Shown piece after piece: positions 26,860 through 33,970 of a DNA stretch of 64,000 nucleotides (position 1 is the stretch's first letter; every line of letters starts with the position of its first letter). The DNA lies in the NCBI RefSeq assembly GCF_012427845.1, contig NZ_CP038498.1, positions 1,984,001 through 2,048,000 on the forward strand, in the 5' to 3' direction. Source of the stretch: Pectobacterium punjabense (GTDB lineage Bacteria > Pseudomonadota > Gammaproteobacteria > Enterobacterales > Enterobacteriaceae). A program made the translations under genes and the position numbers. Under the pieces are notes generated by a model. It searched no databases. It was not told the DNA's origin and worked only from the letters and a program-made list of their open reading frames with translations.

Positions 26860-27885
26860 TCAAGCCAGAACGGTATCGCCTTGCAACTGGCAGCTACAGG
26901 CCAGAACATAACCTTGCTCAATCTCGGCAGGCGTCAGCGTCATGGTACTGCTGGTGGTGTAATTGCCAGACAGCACACGGGTTTTACAGCTCCCACAAAC
27001 ACCGGCGCGACAGGCGGCAAGAACCTGCACCTTATTCGCTTCGAGTGCGGCCAGCAGGCTGATACCCACCGGCACACGTAGGTTCTTCAGCGGACGGCTG
27101 ATGGTTAGCGTGAGTTGGTCGGCATCTTCATCCACGACGTCATCCGTCGGGCGGAACTGCTCTTTAAAGATACGGTTGGAAGCCACGCCAAGCTGCTGAC
27201 TCAGGGTTTCAATCTGGTTCATGTATGGCGCTGGGCCGCAGGTCATCACGGTGCGGTTGGTGATATCCGGCACACGTTCGACCAGCAGGTCACTGCTGAT
27301 ACGTCCGGCAAGGAAACCGGGCGCAGCGTCAAATTCTGCCATCAGCGTAAGATGCAGTTGCTGCGGATAACGCTGCACCAGATCTTGCCATTCGTTGGCG
27401 AAAATCACCTGCTGCGGGTTGCGTACGTTGAAGATAACGTGGATATCGGTTTGCGGTTTGTTTGCCAGCAGCCAGCGGCACATCGACATAATCGGCGTGA
27501 CGCCACAGCCTGCTGCGGCCATCAGGTAGCGATCGCTGACTGCGTTGGTACAGGTAAATTCGCCCTGAGCATCGGACAGCCACAGATAATCACCGACTTT
27601 TAGCGTTTGAGTCAGCCAGCGGGAACCGACGCCGTCATCCAGCCTTCTCACCGTCAAGGTAATGAAACGGCTGAGGCCCGGAGAAGATGAGATCGTATAA
27701 GCCCGTAGCGTCTCCTCGCTGTTAGCAATGCTGACAAGTGCATACTGACCCGGCTGATACGGATAAAAATCATGATTAACCAGTGATATCGTCCAGACAT
27801 CCGGCGTTTCCTGGGTAATCGAGTGCACCTGCATACGGTTAGAACAAAGCGGTGTCGGCCCAGCGTGTGGTACTGGCATCGTCAT
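26860..27885 (-). CDS. hcr: NADH oxidoreductase Hcr (hybrid-cluster protein reductase)
   Basis: Hcr passes electrons from NADH to Hcp through FAD and a [2Fe-2S] cluster. The 341-residue protein (E. coli 322) has a ferredoxin-reductase core with the FAD motif RAYTISSSPG and the NAD motif GCGVTPIMSM, then a C-terminal plant-type ferredoxin domain with CRAGVCGSC and a distal Cys in LACSC. The ATG at 27885 follows GGAG by about 8 bases. It is 138 bases downstream of hcp, with an intervening hairpin. Confidence 0.93.
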   Translation of the reverse strand: MTMPVPHAGPTPLCSNRMQVHSITQETPDVWTISLVNHDFYPYQPGQYALVSIANSEETLRAYTISSSPGLSRFITLTVRRLDDGVGSRWLTQTLKVGDYLWLSDAQGEFTCTNAVSDRYLMAAAGCGVTPIMSMCRWLLANKPQTDIHVIFNVRNPQQVIFANEWQDLVQRYPQQLHLTLMAEFDAAPGFLAGRISSDLLVERVPDITNRTVMTCGPAPYMNQIETLSQQLGVASNRIFKEQFRPTDDVVDEDADQLTLTISRPLKNLRVPVGISLLAALEANKVQVLAACRAGVCGSCKTRVLSGNYTTSSTMTLTPAEIEQGYVLACSCQLQGDTVLA

Positions 27886-27939
27886 AGTCAATCTCCATAA
27901 CAAACGGATACGGTGAAGCGTGTAAAGATAGCGGCCCAT

Positions 27940-27984
27940 AAAAAAGGGGCTTAGCGTGAGGCATCAATGCCGATACCTCACGCT
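27940..27984 (-). terminator. Attenuator between hcp and hcr
   Basis: On the minus strand, AGCGTGAGG/CCTCACGCT (27976-27984 with 27953-27961) forms a perfect 9-bp stem around a 14-base loop, followed after seven bases by six Ts. It would reduce hcr relative to hcp. Confidence 0.55.
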
Positions 27985-28023
27985 GTGTGACGAGGAACGC
28001 GCTCCTCCGTCCGCATTGATTCA

Positions 28024-29676
28024 TCAAGCGGCCAGAATGGTGTTCATGTCTTGTTCAACGGTGGTAATCGCCCGCATACCGAATTTGTCGTTCAGAATGG
28101 CAAGCAGATTGTCCGTCAGGAAGCCCGGTGCAGTTGGCCCGGTGTAGATGTTCTTCACGCCGAGAGACAGCAGGGTAAGCAGGATGACAATCGCCTTCTG
28201 TTCAAACCATGACAGCACCAGACTCAGCGGCAGGTCGTTGACGCCACAGCCTAATTTTTCCGCCAGTTTGACGGCCAGAATAATGGCCGCGTAGGCATCG
28301 TTACATTGGCCGACATCCAGCAGACGTGGCAAGCCTTCCAGCGTACCGAAGTCCAGTTTGTTGAAACGGTATTTACCGCATGCCAGCGTCATGATCAGGC
28401 AATCTTGTGGAACGTTCAGCGTGAAGTCGGTGAAGTAGCTACGTTCTTCACGGCTGCCATCACATCCGCCAACGAGGAAGACGTGGCGCAGTTTTTTCTG
28501 TGCAACCAGGTCGATCACCGTATCGGCTGCGCTCAGCAGCGTTTCACGCCCAAATCCGACGGTGATCATGTGCTCGATTTCGCTGTACGGGAAGCCAGCC
28601 AGACCCTGAGCCTGTTTGATAACCGGGCTGAAATCGTCACCTTCCAGATGGTTCACGCCCGGCCAGCCGACGATGCTGCGCGTCCAGATACGATCGCCGT
28701 AGTTACCTACGTTAGGATCGATAATGCAGTTAGACGTCATGACGATCGCGCCAGGGAATTTGGCAAACTCAGTCTGTTGGTTCTGCCAGCCGCTGCCGTA
28801 GTTACCTGCCAGATGCTTGAATTTTTTCAGCTCTGGGTAACCGTGTGCCGGCAGCATCTCGCCGTGTGTATAAATATTCACGCCGGTGCCGTCGGTTTGC
28901 TCCAGCAGCATGCGCAGGTCTTTCAGATCGTGACCAGAAATCAGAATGGCTTTACCGGCAATCGGACGCACGTTAACAGAGGTCGGCTGTGGGTGGCCGT
29001 AAGCATCGGTTTCGCCCCGATCGAGGATTGCCATGACGTTGAAGTTCATTTTACCGATGCCCATCGCGTTGTTCAGCAGGGTATCAACATCGGCTGGCTG
29101 TGTGCCCAGCCACGCCATGAAAGCATGATATTCGGCATAGAGTGCGTTGTCATACTGACCGAGAACGTGGGCGTGCTCCATATAGGCTGCTGCACCTTTC
29201 AGGCCGTAGAGGTTAAGCATACGTAAGCCGTGAACGTCATCACCGATGATGGCTTTATCGCTATCCAGCGCAAATTCTTCCGCCTGTTGCAGTAAGGTCG
29301 GAATATCGTTGCCAGCGAGTTGCAGTGCTGCCATTGGGTGATCGACGGTTGCCGTGGCATCGTGCAGACGGCAGCGAACCGCCAGCGATTCGCGCAGAGT
29401 GATGGCTTCCTGTGCGTAGCCAATAATACGTTGGGAATCGAAGTTAACGTTGGTCAACGTAGAGAAGAAGGCGCGTGGCGCAAAACTGTCGACATCATGA
29501 TCGATAATATCCAGCTCGCGTGCTTTCAGCGCCCAGGCAGAAAGCCCTTGCAACACAGCGACCAGCAGGTCTTGCAGATCGGAGGTTTCTGCGGTTTTAC
29601 CGCACATGCCCTGCGCGTAAGAGCAGCCGTTTCCAACAGGGGTACGAATCGTTTGTTCACATTGCACACAAAACAT
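28024..29676 (-). CDS. hcp: Hydroxylamine reductase / hybrid-cluster protein (NO reductase) Hcp
   Basis: Hcp is an anaerobic iron-sulfur-oxygen cluster enzyme, in E. coli a high-affinity nitric oxide reductase. The 550-residue protein equals the E. coli length. N-terminal cluster cysteines are Cys3, Cys6, Cys18 and Cys25, and the hybrid-cluster ligands lie in motifs such as [19 protein letters not shown] and LACGKYRFN. The upstream region has NsrR-like and FNR-like sites, as expected for an NO-induced anaerobic gene. hcr follows as its reductase. Confidence 0.95.
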   Translation of the reverse strand: MFCVQCEQTIRTPVGNGCSYAQGMCGKTAETSDLQDLLVAVLQGLSAWALKARELDIIDHDVDSFAPRAFFSTLTNVNFDSQRIIGYAQEAITLRESLAVRCRLHDATATVDHPMAALQLAGNDIPTLLQQAEEFALDSDKAIIGDDVHGLRMLNLYGLKGAAAYMEHAHVLGQYDNALYAEYHAFMAWLGTQPADVDTLLNNAMGIGKMNFNVMAILDRGETDAYGHPQPTSVNVRPIAGKAILISGHDLKDLRMLLEQTDGTGVNIYTHGEMLPAHGYPELKKFKHLAGNYGSGWQNQQTEFAKFPGAIVMTSNCIIDPNVGNYGDRIWTRSIVGWPGVNHLEGDDFSPVIKQAQGLAGFPYSEIEHMITVGFGRETLLSAADTVIDLVAQKKLRHVFLVGGCDGSREERSYFTDFTLNVPQDCLIMTLACGKYRFNKLDFGTLEGLPRLLDVGQCNDAYAAIILAVKLAEKLGCGVNDLPLSLVLSWFEQKAIVILLTLLSLGVKNIYTGPTAPGFLTDNLLAILNDKFGMRAITTVEQDMNTILAA

Positions 29677-29692
29677 AATGACTTCCTTTTTT

Positions 29693-29715
29693 AAGTTGCA
29701 TTTAAAATGCTTGTT
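29693..29715. promoter_or_regulatory. NsrR-type operator of hcp-hcr
   Basis: Read on the minus strand, the arms AACAAGCATTT and AAATGCAACTT are separated by a single T. This 11-1-11 inverted repeat matches the NsrR consensus arms (AAGATGCATTT and its complement) at 19 of 22 positions as I recall them. It lies 17 bases upstream of the hcp start codon, just downstream of a TATGCT -10-like hexamer (29719-29724). Confidence 0.75.
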
Positions 29716-29775
29716 TAAAGCATAGTGTCAGCCGAGGCAGGTAAAAAGGCTTTTTTACTGCAACTTTAGGTAAAT

Positions 29776-29789
29776 TTGATTTAGCGCAA
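29776..29789. promoter_or_regulatory. FNR-like site upstream of hcp
   Basis: TTGAT-TTAG-CGCAA has one perfect FNR half-site and one 3/5 half-site. Its centre is about 70 bp upstream of the start predicted from the TATGCT hexamer, close to the -72.5 position of FNR at E. coli hcp. Confidence 0.5.
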
Positions 29790-29811
29790 TTTTGATGATG
29801 GGCAATGAAAA

Positions 29812-29844
29812 TCACTCTCAATCACGGCCCATAAACGAGAGTGA
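29812..29844 (-). terminator. Possible terminator of lysO
   Basis: TCACTCTC/GAGAGTGA (29812-29819 with 29837-29844) is an 8-bp stem with a 17-base loop, followed on the minus strand by ATTTTC. It lies 20 bases after the lysO stop. Confidence 0.45.
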
Positions 29845-29864
29845 AAACGGTAAAGCGTAGGCTC

Positions 29865-30767
29865 TTATGAGGTAAAGAACGCCATCAATATGGGGGCGGC
29901 GAGGCTTAATAAAAAACCGTGTACGATAGCAGCCGGAACGATATCGACCCCCGCGCCGCGCTGTAAAACGGGCAGGGTGAAATCCATCGATGTTGCGCCG
30001 CAAAGACCCAATGCACATGAGCGATTGCGCTGCGCCAAGGTCGGAATCAGCATAATTGCCAACAGCTCGCGGGCCAGATCGTTGAAAAATGCCGTACTGC
30101 CGATGACGGGCCCGAGGGCGTCGGTCAGCAGAATGCCAGATAACGAATACCACCCGTAGCCGGATGCCATCGCCAGGCCCGTTTTCAGCGGCAGTCCCAG
30201 AAGCCACGCGGCAAGCAGGCCGCCACCGAGTGCGCTGATACCGACGATGAGCGCAATGACCAGCCCGCGACGGTTTAACACGATTTGGCGCAGCGTCATT
30301 CCGCTGTTACGCAGTTGAATACCGACCAGAAATAGCAGAAAAATCAGCGCGTACTCACTGCCTTTGCTGGCGTAGGCGAATCCTGACCATTGTGTTAATC
30401 CCAGTAAAAATCCACCGCAGACGACGCCGCAGAGCGTGAACGATTCAAGAATCATACGCAGGCGGGAAAATGGGGCGGCGTTTTTAAATTTGCTGTGCCA
30501 TACGCTACGTTTTTCCCACAGCCACAGTGCAATGCCGTTTGCGGCGAGAATGCAAAAAGCGAAGACGGCCGTGTAGCGAAAAATCAGTAACAAATTGCTG
30601 CTGAGATCTTCCAGAAAAGACAGGCTCATTCCCATCAAAAACAGAATAACGTACACCATCCAACCCAGTAGTTGGTTAACCCACTGTAATGCTTTTTTGG
30701 CATGTAGCGGCACCAGATAGCCAATGATGAGCGGTAGTAAAATAATTAACAATCCTGAATACATCAC
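29865..30767 (-). CDS. lysO: L-lysine exporter LysO
   Basis: LysO (YbjE) exports lysine and confers resistance to its analogue thialysine. The 300-residue inner-membrane protein has about eight hydrophobic segments and the family blocks FLVGIQLRNSGMTLRQIVLNRRG, GYGWYSLSGILLTD, FFNDLARELLAIMLIP and CGATSMDFTLPVLQR. Length equals the E. coli protein. ATGATG offers starts at 30767 and 30764. It is divergent from ybjD; aqpZ, which lies between them in E. coli, is absent. Confidence 0.92.
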   Translation of the reverse strand: MMYSGLLIILLPLIIGYLVPLHAKKALQWVNQLLGWMVYVILFLMGMSLSFLEDLSSNLLLIFRYTAVFAFCILAANGIALWLWEKRSVWHSKFKNAAPFSRLRMILESFTLCGVVCGGFLLGLTQWSGFAYASKGSEYALIFLLFLVGIQLRNSGMTLRQIVLNRRGLVIALIVGISALGGGLLAAWLLGLPLKTGLAMASGYGWYSLSGILLTDALGPVIGSTAFFNDLARELLAIMLIPTLAQRNRSCALGLCGATSMDFTLPVLQRGAGVDIVPAAIVHGFLLSLAAPILMAFFTS

Positions 30768-31074
30768 AGAATCGGCGTCCTTACGCGAGAAAAATGGTGT
30801 TAACCCGTATGTTAGCGTTACCGGGGTTGTTGTTATCAGACCATGGGGCTTTCTTCTTCATTTCTACCCCGACAAATGCTGGCTCGGAGGAAATGTAAAC
30901 CGTGAGTGGGCAACCGTCGTGGGATTCATCGGCTACACTTGGCGGGAAGAAACACGATAATCTATTAAAATTAAACAAATTATCGGGGTGAGTAAAGCGT
31001 TGTTTGGCAGGATATTCTGCATGATGGCTATCCTGACAGCAGAAAACCGTAGGCAGTCGCTACAGGAGATATGG
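30768..31074. other. Divergent promoter region between lysO and ybjD
   Basis: These 307 bases should hold both promoters. I see no gene, no strong hairpin and no clear ArgR box. The ybjD frame stays open upstream to 30988 without family-like sequence. Confidence 0.5.
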
Positions 31075-32739
31075 ATGCATCTGGAAAGTATTGAAATCCT
31101 GGGATTTCGGGGAATCAATCGTCTGTCGCTGGTACTGGACGAAAATAATGTGCTGATTGGTGAGAACGCCTGGGGGAAATCCAGCCTGCTGGATGCGCTT
31201 TCGCTGCTGCTGGCACCCACATTACCGCTTTATCATTTTGATATGCAGGACTTTCACTTCACGCCGGGGGATGAAAACAGTCGGGAAAAGCATCTTCAGG
31301 TTATTTTCACCTTTTGTGAGACAGCCCCTGGTCATCATCTCTCTCCTCGTTATCGCTCGCTGGGCCCTGTTTGGGTTGAGGGCGATGCGTCGCTACACCG
31401 CGTTTTTTATCGGCTTGAAGGGGAAGTGGACGAAAGTCAGTCAGTTTTCACGTGGCGCAGCTTTCTGGACGCCGACGGGCACCCGATACCGCTGGATGAT
31501 ATTGACGAACTGGCCAGAGAAATCATCCGCCTGCATCCGGTGTTGCGGCTACGCGATGCGCGCTTTATGCGGCGTCTGCGTTCGGGGACGTTGGCGGCGA
31601 CGTTAGATAACAGTAATGAAAAACTGGCTCAGCAGTTTGAGCAACTGATGCGAGAGCTGGCGCAAAATCCGCAGAAATTGACGGATAAAGAGCTGCGTCA
31701 AGGTTTGGTAGCAATGCGGCAACTGCTGGAGCACTATTTTTCCGAGCAGAATTCCACGGGTAACGACCGCCGTCATCATCGTCATGCGCGAACACACAAT
31801 GGTAAATCGTGGCGATCGCTGGACAATATCAACCGCCTGATTGCCGACCCCAATAGCCGCAGTCGCCGGATTATTCTGTTGGAGCTATTCTCCACGCTGT
31901 TACAGGCAAAAGGGTCCGTAGCGTTGCATCCTCATGCTCGTCCGCTTTTGCTGATTGAAGACCCGGAAACCCGCCTGCACCCGATCATGCTGTCAGTCGC
32001 CTGGGGGCTCCTGATGCAACTGCCACTCCAGAAAGTGACGACGACCAACTCTGGGGAGTTACTGTCTCTGGTGCCGATGGAGCAGGTGTGTCGTTTGGTG
32101 CGGGAATCTTCACGCGTTGCAACCTATCGGATTGGCCGTCAGGGAATGAGTGCTGAGGACAGTCGACGTATCGCTTTTCACATTCGTCTGAATCGACCGG
32201 CTTCGCTTTTTGCCCGTTGTTGGCTGCTGGTGGAAGGGGAGACAGAAGTCTGGATGTTGAATGAGCTGGCACGCCAGTGTGGTCATCATTTTGAGGCGGA
32301 AGGGGTGAAAGTGATTGAGTTTGCCCAGTCAGGCATCCGGCCATTGTTGAGATTCGCACACCGTATGGGAATCGAATGGCATGTTCTGGTCGATGGCGAT
32401 GATGCAGGGAAAAAATACGCGGCGACGGCGAGAAGCCTGCTATCTGCACAGAATGAGAGCGAACGCGATCATCTGACCGTCTTGCCTGCATCAGATATGG
32501 AGCACTATATGTACCGCGAGGGATTCAGTCAGGTTTATCACCGTATTGCGCAATTGCCGGAGAAAGTACCGCTGTCGATGCATAAAATCATCATCAAGGC
32601 GATCCATCGTTCATCCAAGCCTGATTTGGCGATTGAAGTCGCGCTGGAGGCGGCGGCAATGGGCAGCGATGCAATCCCTCCGCTCATTCGTAGCATGTTC
32701 TCTCGTGTGCTGTGGCTGGCGCGTGGGCGGGCCGATTAA
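31075..32739 (+). CDS. ybjD: OLD-family ATP-dependent nuclease-like protein YbjD
   Basis: The 554-residue protein (E. coli 552) combines an N-terminal ABC/SMC-like ATPase (Walker A GENAWGKSS, 29-37; LLLIEDPETRLHP block) with a C-terminal TOPRIM domain (LLVEGETEVWMLNEL near residue 386 and LVDGDDAGKKYA near 438). This is the OLD nuclease layout; the E. coli protein is uncharacterised. The ATG at 31075 has AGGAG at good spacing, while the longer frame from 30988 lacks support. OLD homologues often act in phage defence, but this copy is at the conserved chromosomal site. Confidence 0.9.
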   Translation: MHLESIEILGFRGINRLSLVLDENNVLIGENAWGKSSLLDALSLLLAPTLPLYHFDMQDFHFTPGDENSREKHLQVIFTFCETAPGHHLSPRYRSLGPVWVEGDASLHRVFYRLEGEVDESQSVFTWRSFLDADGHPIPLDDIDELAREIIRLHPVLRLRDARFMRRLRSGTLAATLDNSNEKLAQQFEQLMRELAQNPQKLTDKELRQGLVAMRQLLEHYFSEQNSTGNDRRHHRHARTHNGKSWRSLDNINRLIADPNSRSRRIILLELFSTLLQAKGSVALHPHARPLLLIEDPETRLHPIMLSVAWGLLMQLPLQKVTTTNSGELLSLVPMEQVCRLVRESSRVATYRIGRQGMSAEDSRRIAFHIRLNRPASLFARCWLLVEGETEVWMLNELARQCGHHFEAEGVKVIEFAQSGIRPLLRFAHRMGIEWHVLVDGDDAGKKYAATARSLLSAQNESERDHLTVLPASDMEHYMYREGFSQVYHRIAQLPEKVPLSMHKIIIKAIHRSSKPDLAIEVALEAAAMGSDAIPPLIRSMFSRVLWLARGRAD

Positions 32740-32755
32740 TATTATGCCAAGATAA

Positions 32756-32785
32756 AAATGCCGTTCAGTATAGTGAACGGCATTT
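32756..32785. terminator. Bidirectional terminator between ybjD and cspD
   Basis: AAATGCCGTTCA/TGAACGGCATTT (32756-32767 with 32774-32785) is a perfect 12-bp stem with a 6-base loop. A run TTTTATC follows on the minus strand; the plus-strand T-run is about 10 bases further on. Confidence 0.8.
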
Positions 32786-32851
32786 GTCGCATTATATTTT
32801 TTACTGTTTAGCGTCGTGTATTCTGAGTAGAAGTGTAGGGTGTGGAAGGAA

Positions 32852-33073
32852 TCAGGATATGGCCTCGACGATTTGTGGGACGATCAGGCAAGCATGATTG
32901 CCTTTCGGCCCCTGATGTACGTCAAACCTGACAACCTGTCCGGCTTTTAGCGTTCGGTAGCCATCCATCTGAATAGTTGAGTAGTGTGCGAAGATATCGT
33001 CACCGCCCCCTTCTGGACAGATAAAACCAAACCCTTTGGCATTATTGAACCATTTAACAGTACCTGTCTCCAT
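32852..33073 (-). CDS. cspD: Cold-shock-like protein CspD
   Basis: CspD is a stationary-phase, single-stranded-DNA-binding replication inhibitor of the cold-shock fold. The 73-residue protein has RNP1-type [11 protein letters not shown] and the [20 protein letters not shown] block that separates CspD from CspA. It is divergent from clpS as in E. coli, but with an unusually long gap of 547 bases. Confidence 0.94.
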   Translation of the reverse strand: METGTVKWFNNAKGFGFICPEGGGDDIFAHYSTIQMDGYRTLKAGQVVRFDVHQGPKGNHACLIVPQIVEAIS

Positions 33074-33130
33074 GCATTGACATCCTTCGCAAGAGTATTC
33101 TTTTTCAGTAAGGTGTGGTTATTTGGTTAC

Positions 33131-33171
33131 TACGGATACGAATTGATTAAAACCCCATCAATTCATCCGTA
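33131..33171. repeat. 15-bp inverted repeat upstream of cspD
   Basis: TACGGAT-AC-GAATTGAT (33131-33147) pairs with ATCAATTC-ATCCGTA (33157-33171), giving 15 pairs, a two-base bulge and a 9-base loop. No T-run follows on either strand, so it is not an ordinary terminator. It is 58 bases upstream of the cspD start. Confidence 0.7.
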
Positions 33172-33396
33172 CACTTTAGTGAAATCGATCTCGACGTCAA
33201 GCAATCTACCGTGGGGTAGGTGAGGGAGTTTGTCAAAGTTTGATGCAGATAACGCTATTGCCTTACCCGCGAGCGCGGGGTGTAATCAAGATATCGAGTG
33301 TTGGCCTTGAATTTTACTTTCTGGGAACCATTTATTCCCTCAGGTGGTAAAATAAAAAGTAGACGTGCTACTGTGAATGTAGAGATACCTGTAATG

Positions 33397-33468
33397 TCGA
33401 TCGTTTAAGGATCGAGATACCGGGGCTACCACGGAGCGAGGCATCCCTACGGGAGCCTCATCCCCGTG
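33397..33468 (+). ncRNA. Candidate structured RNA or clpS leader element
   Basis: Two consecutive hairpins are visible: TCGATC/GATCGA (33397-33402 with 33410-33415), then a compound stem with CACGG/CCGTG (33430-33434 with 33464-33468) enclosing GAGGC-A-TCCC and GGGA-GCCTC around a TAC loop (33438-33459). They lie about 150 bases upstream of clpS. The type of element is unknown; this could be a 5' leader, a small RNA, or chance folding. Confidence 0.35.
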
Positions 33469-33620
33469 TTTCCCCCTAAAACCAGACTTAAATGGCCAAC
33501 ATTAAGAGATACCCGTCATCTTTCAAGTCGCAGGTGCGCCTTTCCTGCTTCTCTGATTTATTGGTAATAAACAGACCAATGTCGTGAGTCACGGCATTCG
33601 TTACATGATGTGGATAGAGA

Positions 33621-33941
33621 ATGGGAAACAACAGCACGTGGTCACAATCTGAGAACCTGACCGCTGATAAACAGAAAGAGCAATTGCAGCCGCCATCCAT
33701 GTATAACGTGGTGTTGAATAACGATGATTACACCCCGATGGAATTTGTTATTGACGTTCTGCAAAAGTTCTTTTCTTATGATATTGAACGTGCCACACAG
33801 CTTATGTTAACTGTGCATTATCAGGGTAAAGCAATTTGTGGCGTATTCAGCGCTGAAGTGGCTGAGACCAAGGTCGTACAAGTCAATCGTTATGCCAGAG
33901 AAAACGAGCACCCGCTGCTCTGTACGCTGGAAAAAGCCTGA
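33621..33941 (+). CDS. clpS: ATP-dependent Clp protease adaptor ClpS
   Basis: ClpS recognises N-degron substrates and delivers them to ClpAP. The 106-residue protein, same length as E. coli, has the disordered N-terminus followed by [24 protein letters not shown] (binding pocket) and [13 protein letters not shown]. It is 29 bases upstream of clpA and cotranscribed. Confidence 0.95.
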   Translation: MGNNSTWSQSENLTADKQKEQLQPPSMYNVVLNNDDYTPMEFVIDVLQKFFSYDIERATQLMLTVHYQGKAICGVFSAEVAETKVVQVNRYARENEHPLLCTLEKA

Positions 33942-33970
33942 AGTCAGGCGATTTATTGGGAGAGGTGCCT

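Larger units (their letters stand above)
33074..33620. other. Long intergenic region between cspD and clpS
   Basis: These 547 bases contain no recognisable gene; small open frames on both strands show no ribosome-binding site or family sequence. They hold three notable inverted repeats (33131-33171, 33397-33415, 33430-33468) and should contain both divergent promoters. Confidence 0.6.

Noticed and set aside
28306..29226. 306-codon plus-strand open frame inside hcp
   Set aside because: It lies wholly antisense to the well-supported hcp gene, has no family-like sequence and reflects codon bias of hcp.
31075..32739. ybjD as part of an anti-phage defence island
   Set aside because: Although OLD-family proteins can act in defence, this copy is at its conserved chromosomal site and has no adjacent UvrD-like helicase or other defence gene.
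33488..33700. 70-codon minus-strand open frame over the clpS start
   Set aside because: It overlaps clpS antisense and lacks a ribosome-binding site or family sequence.
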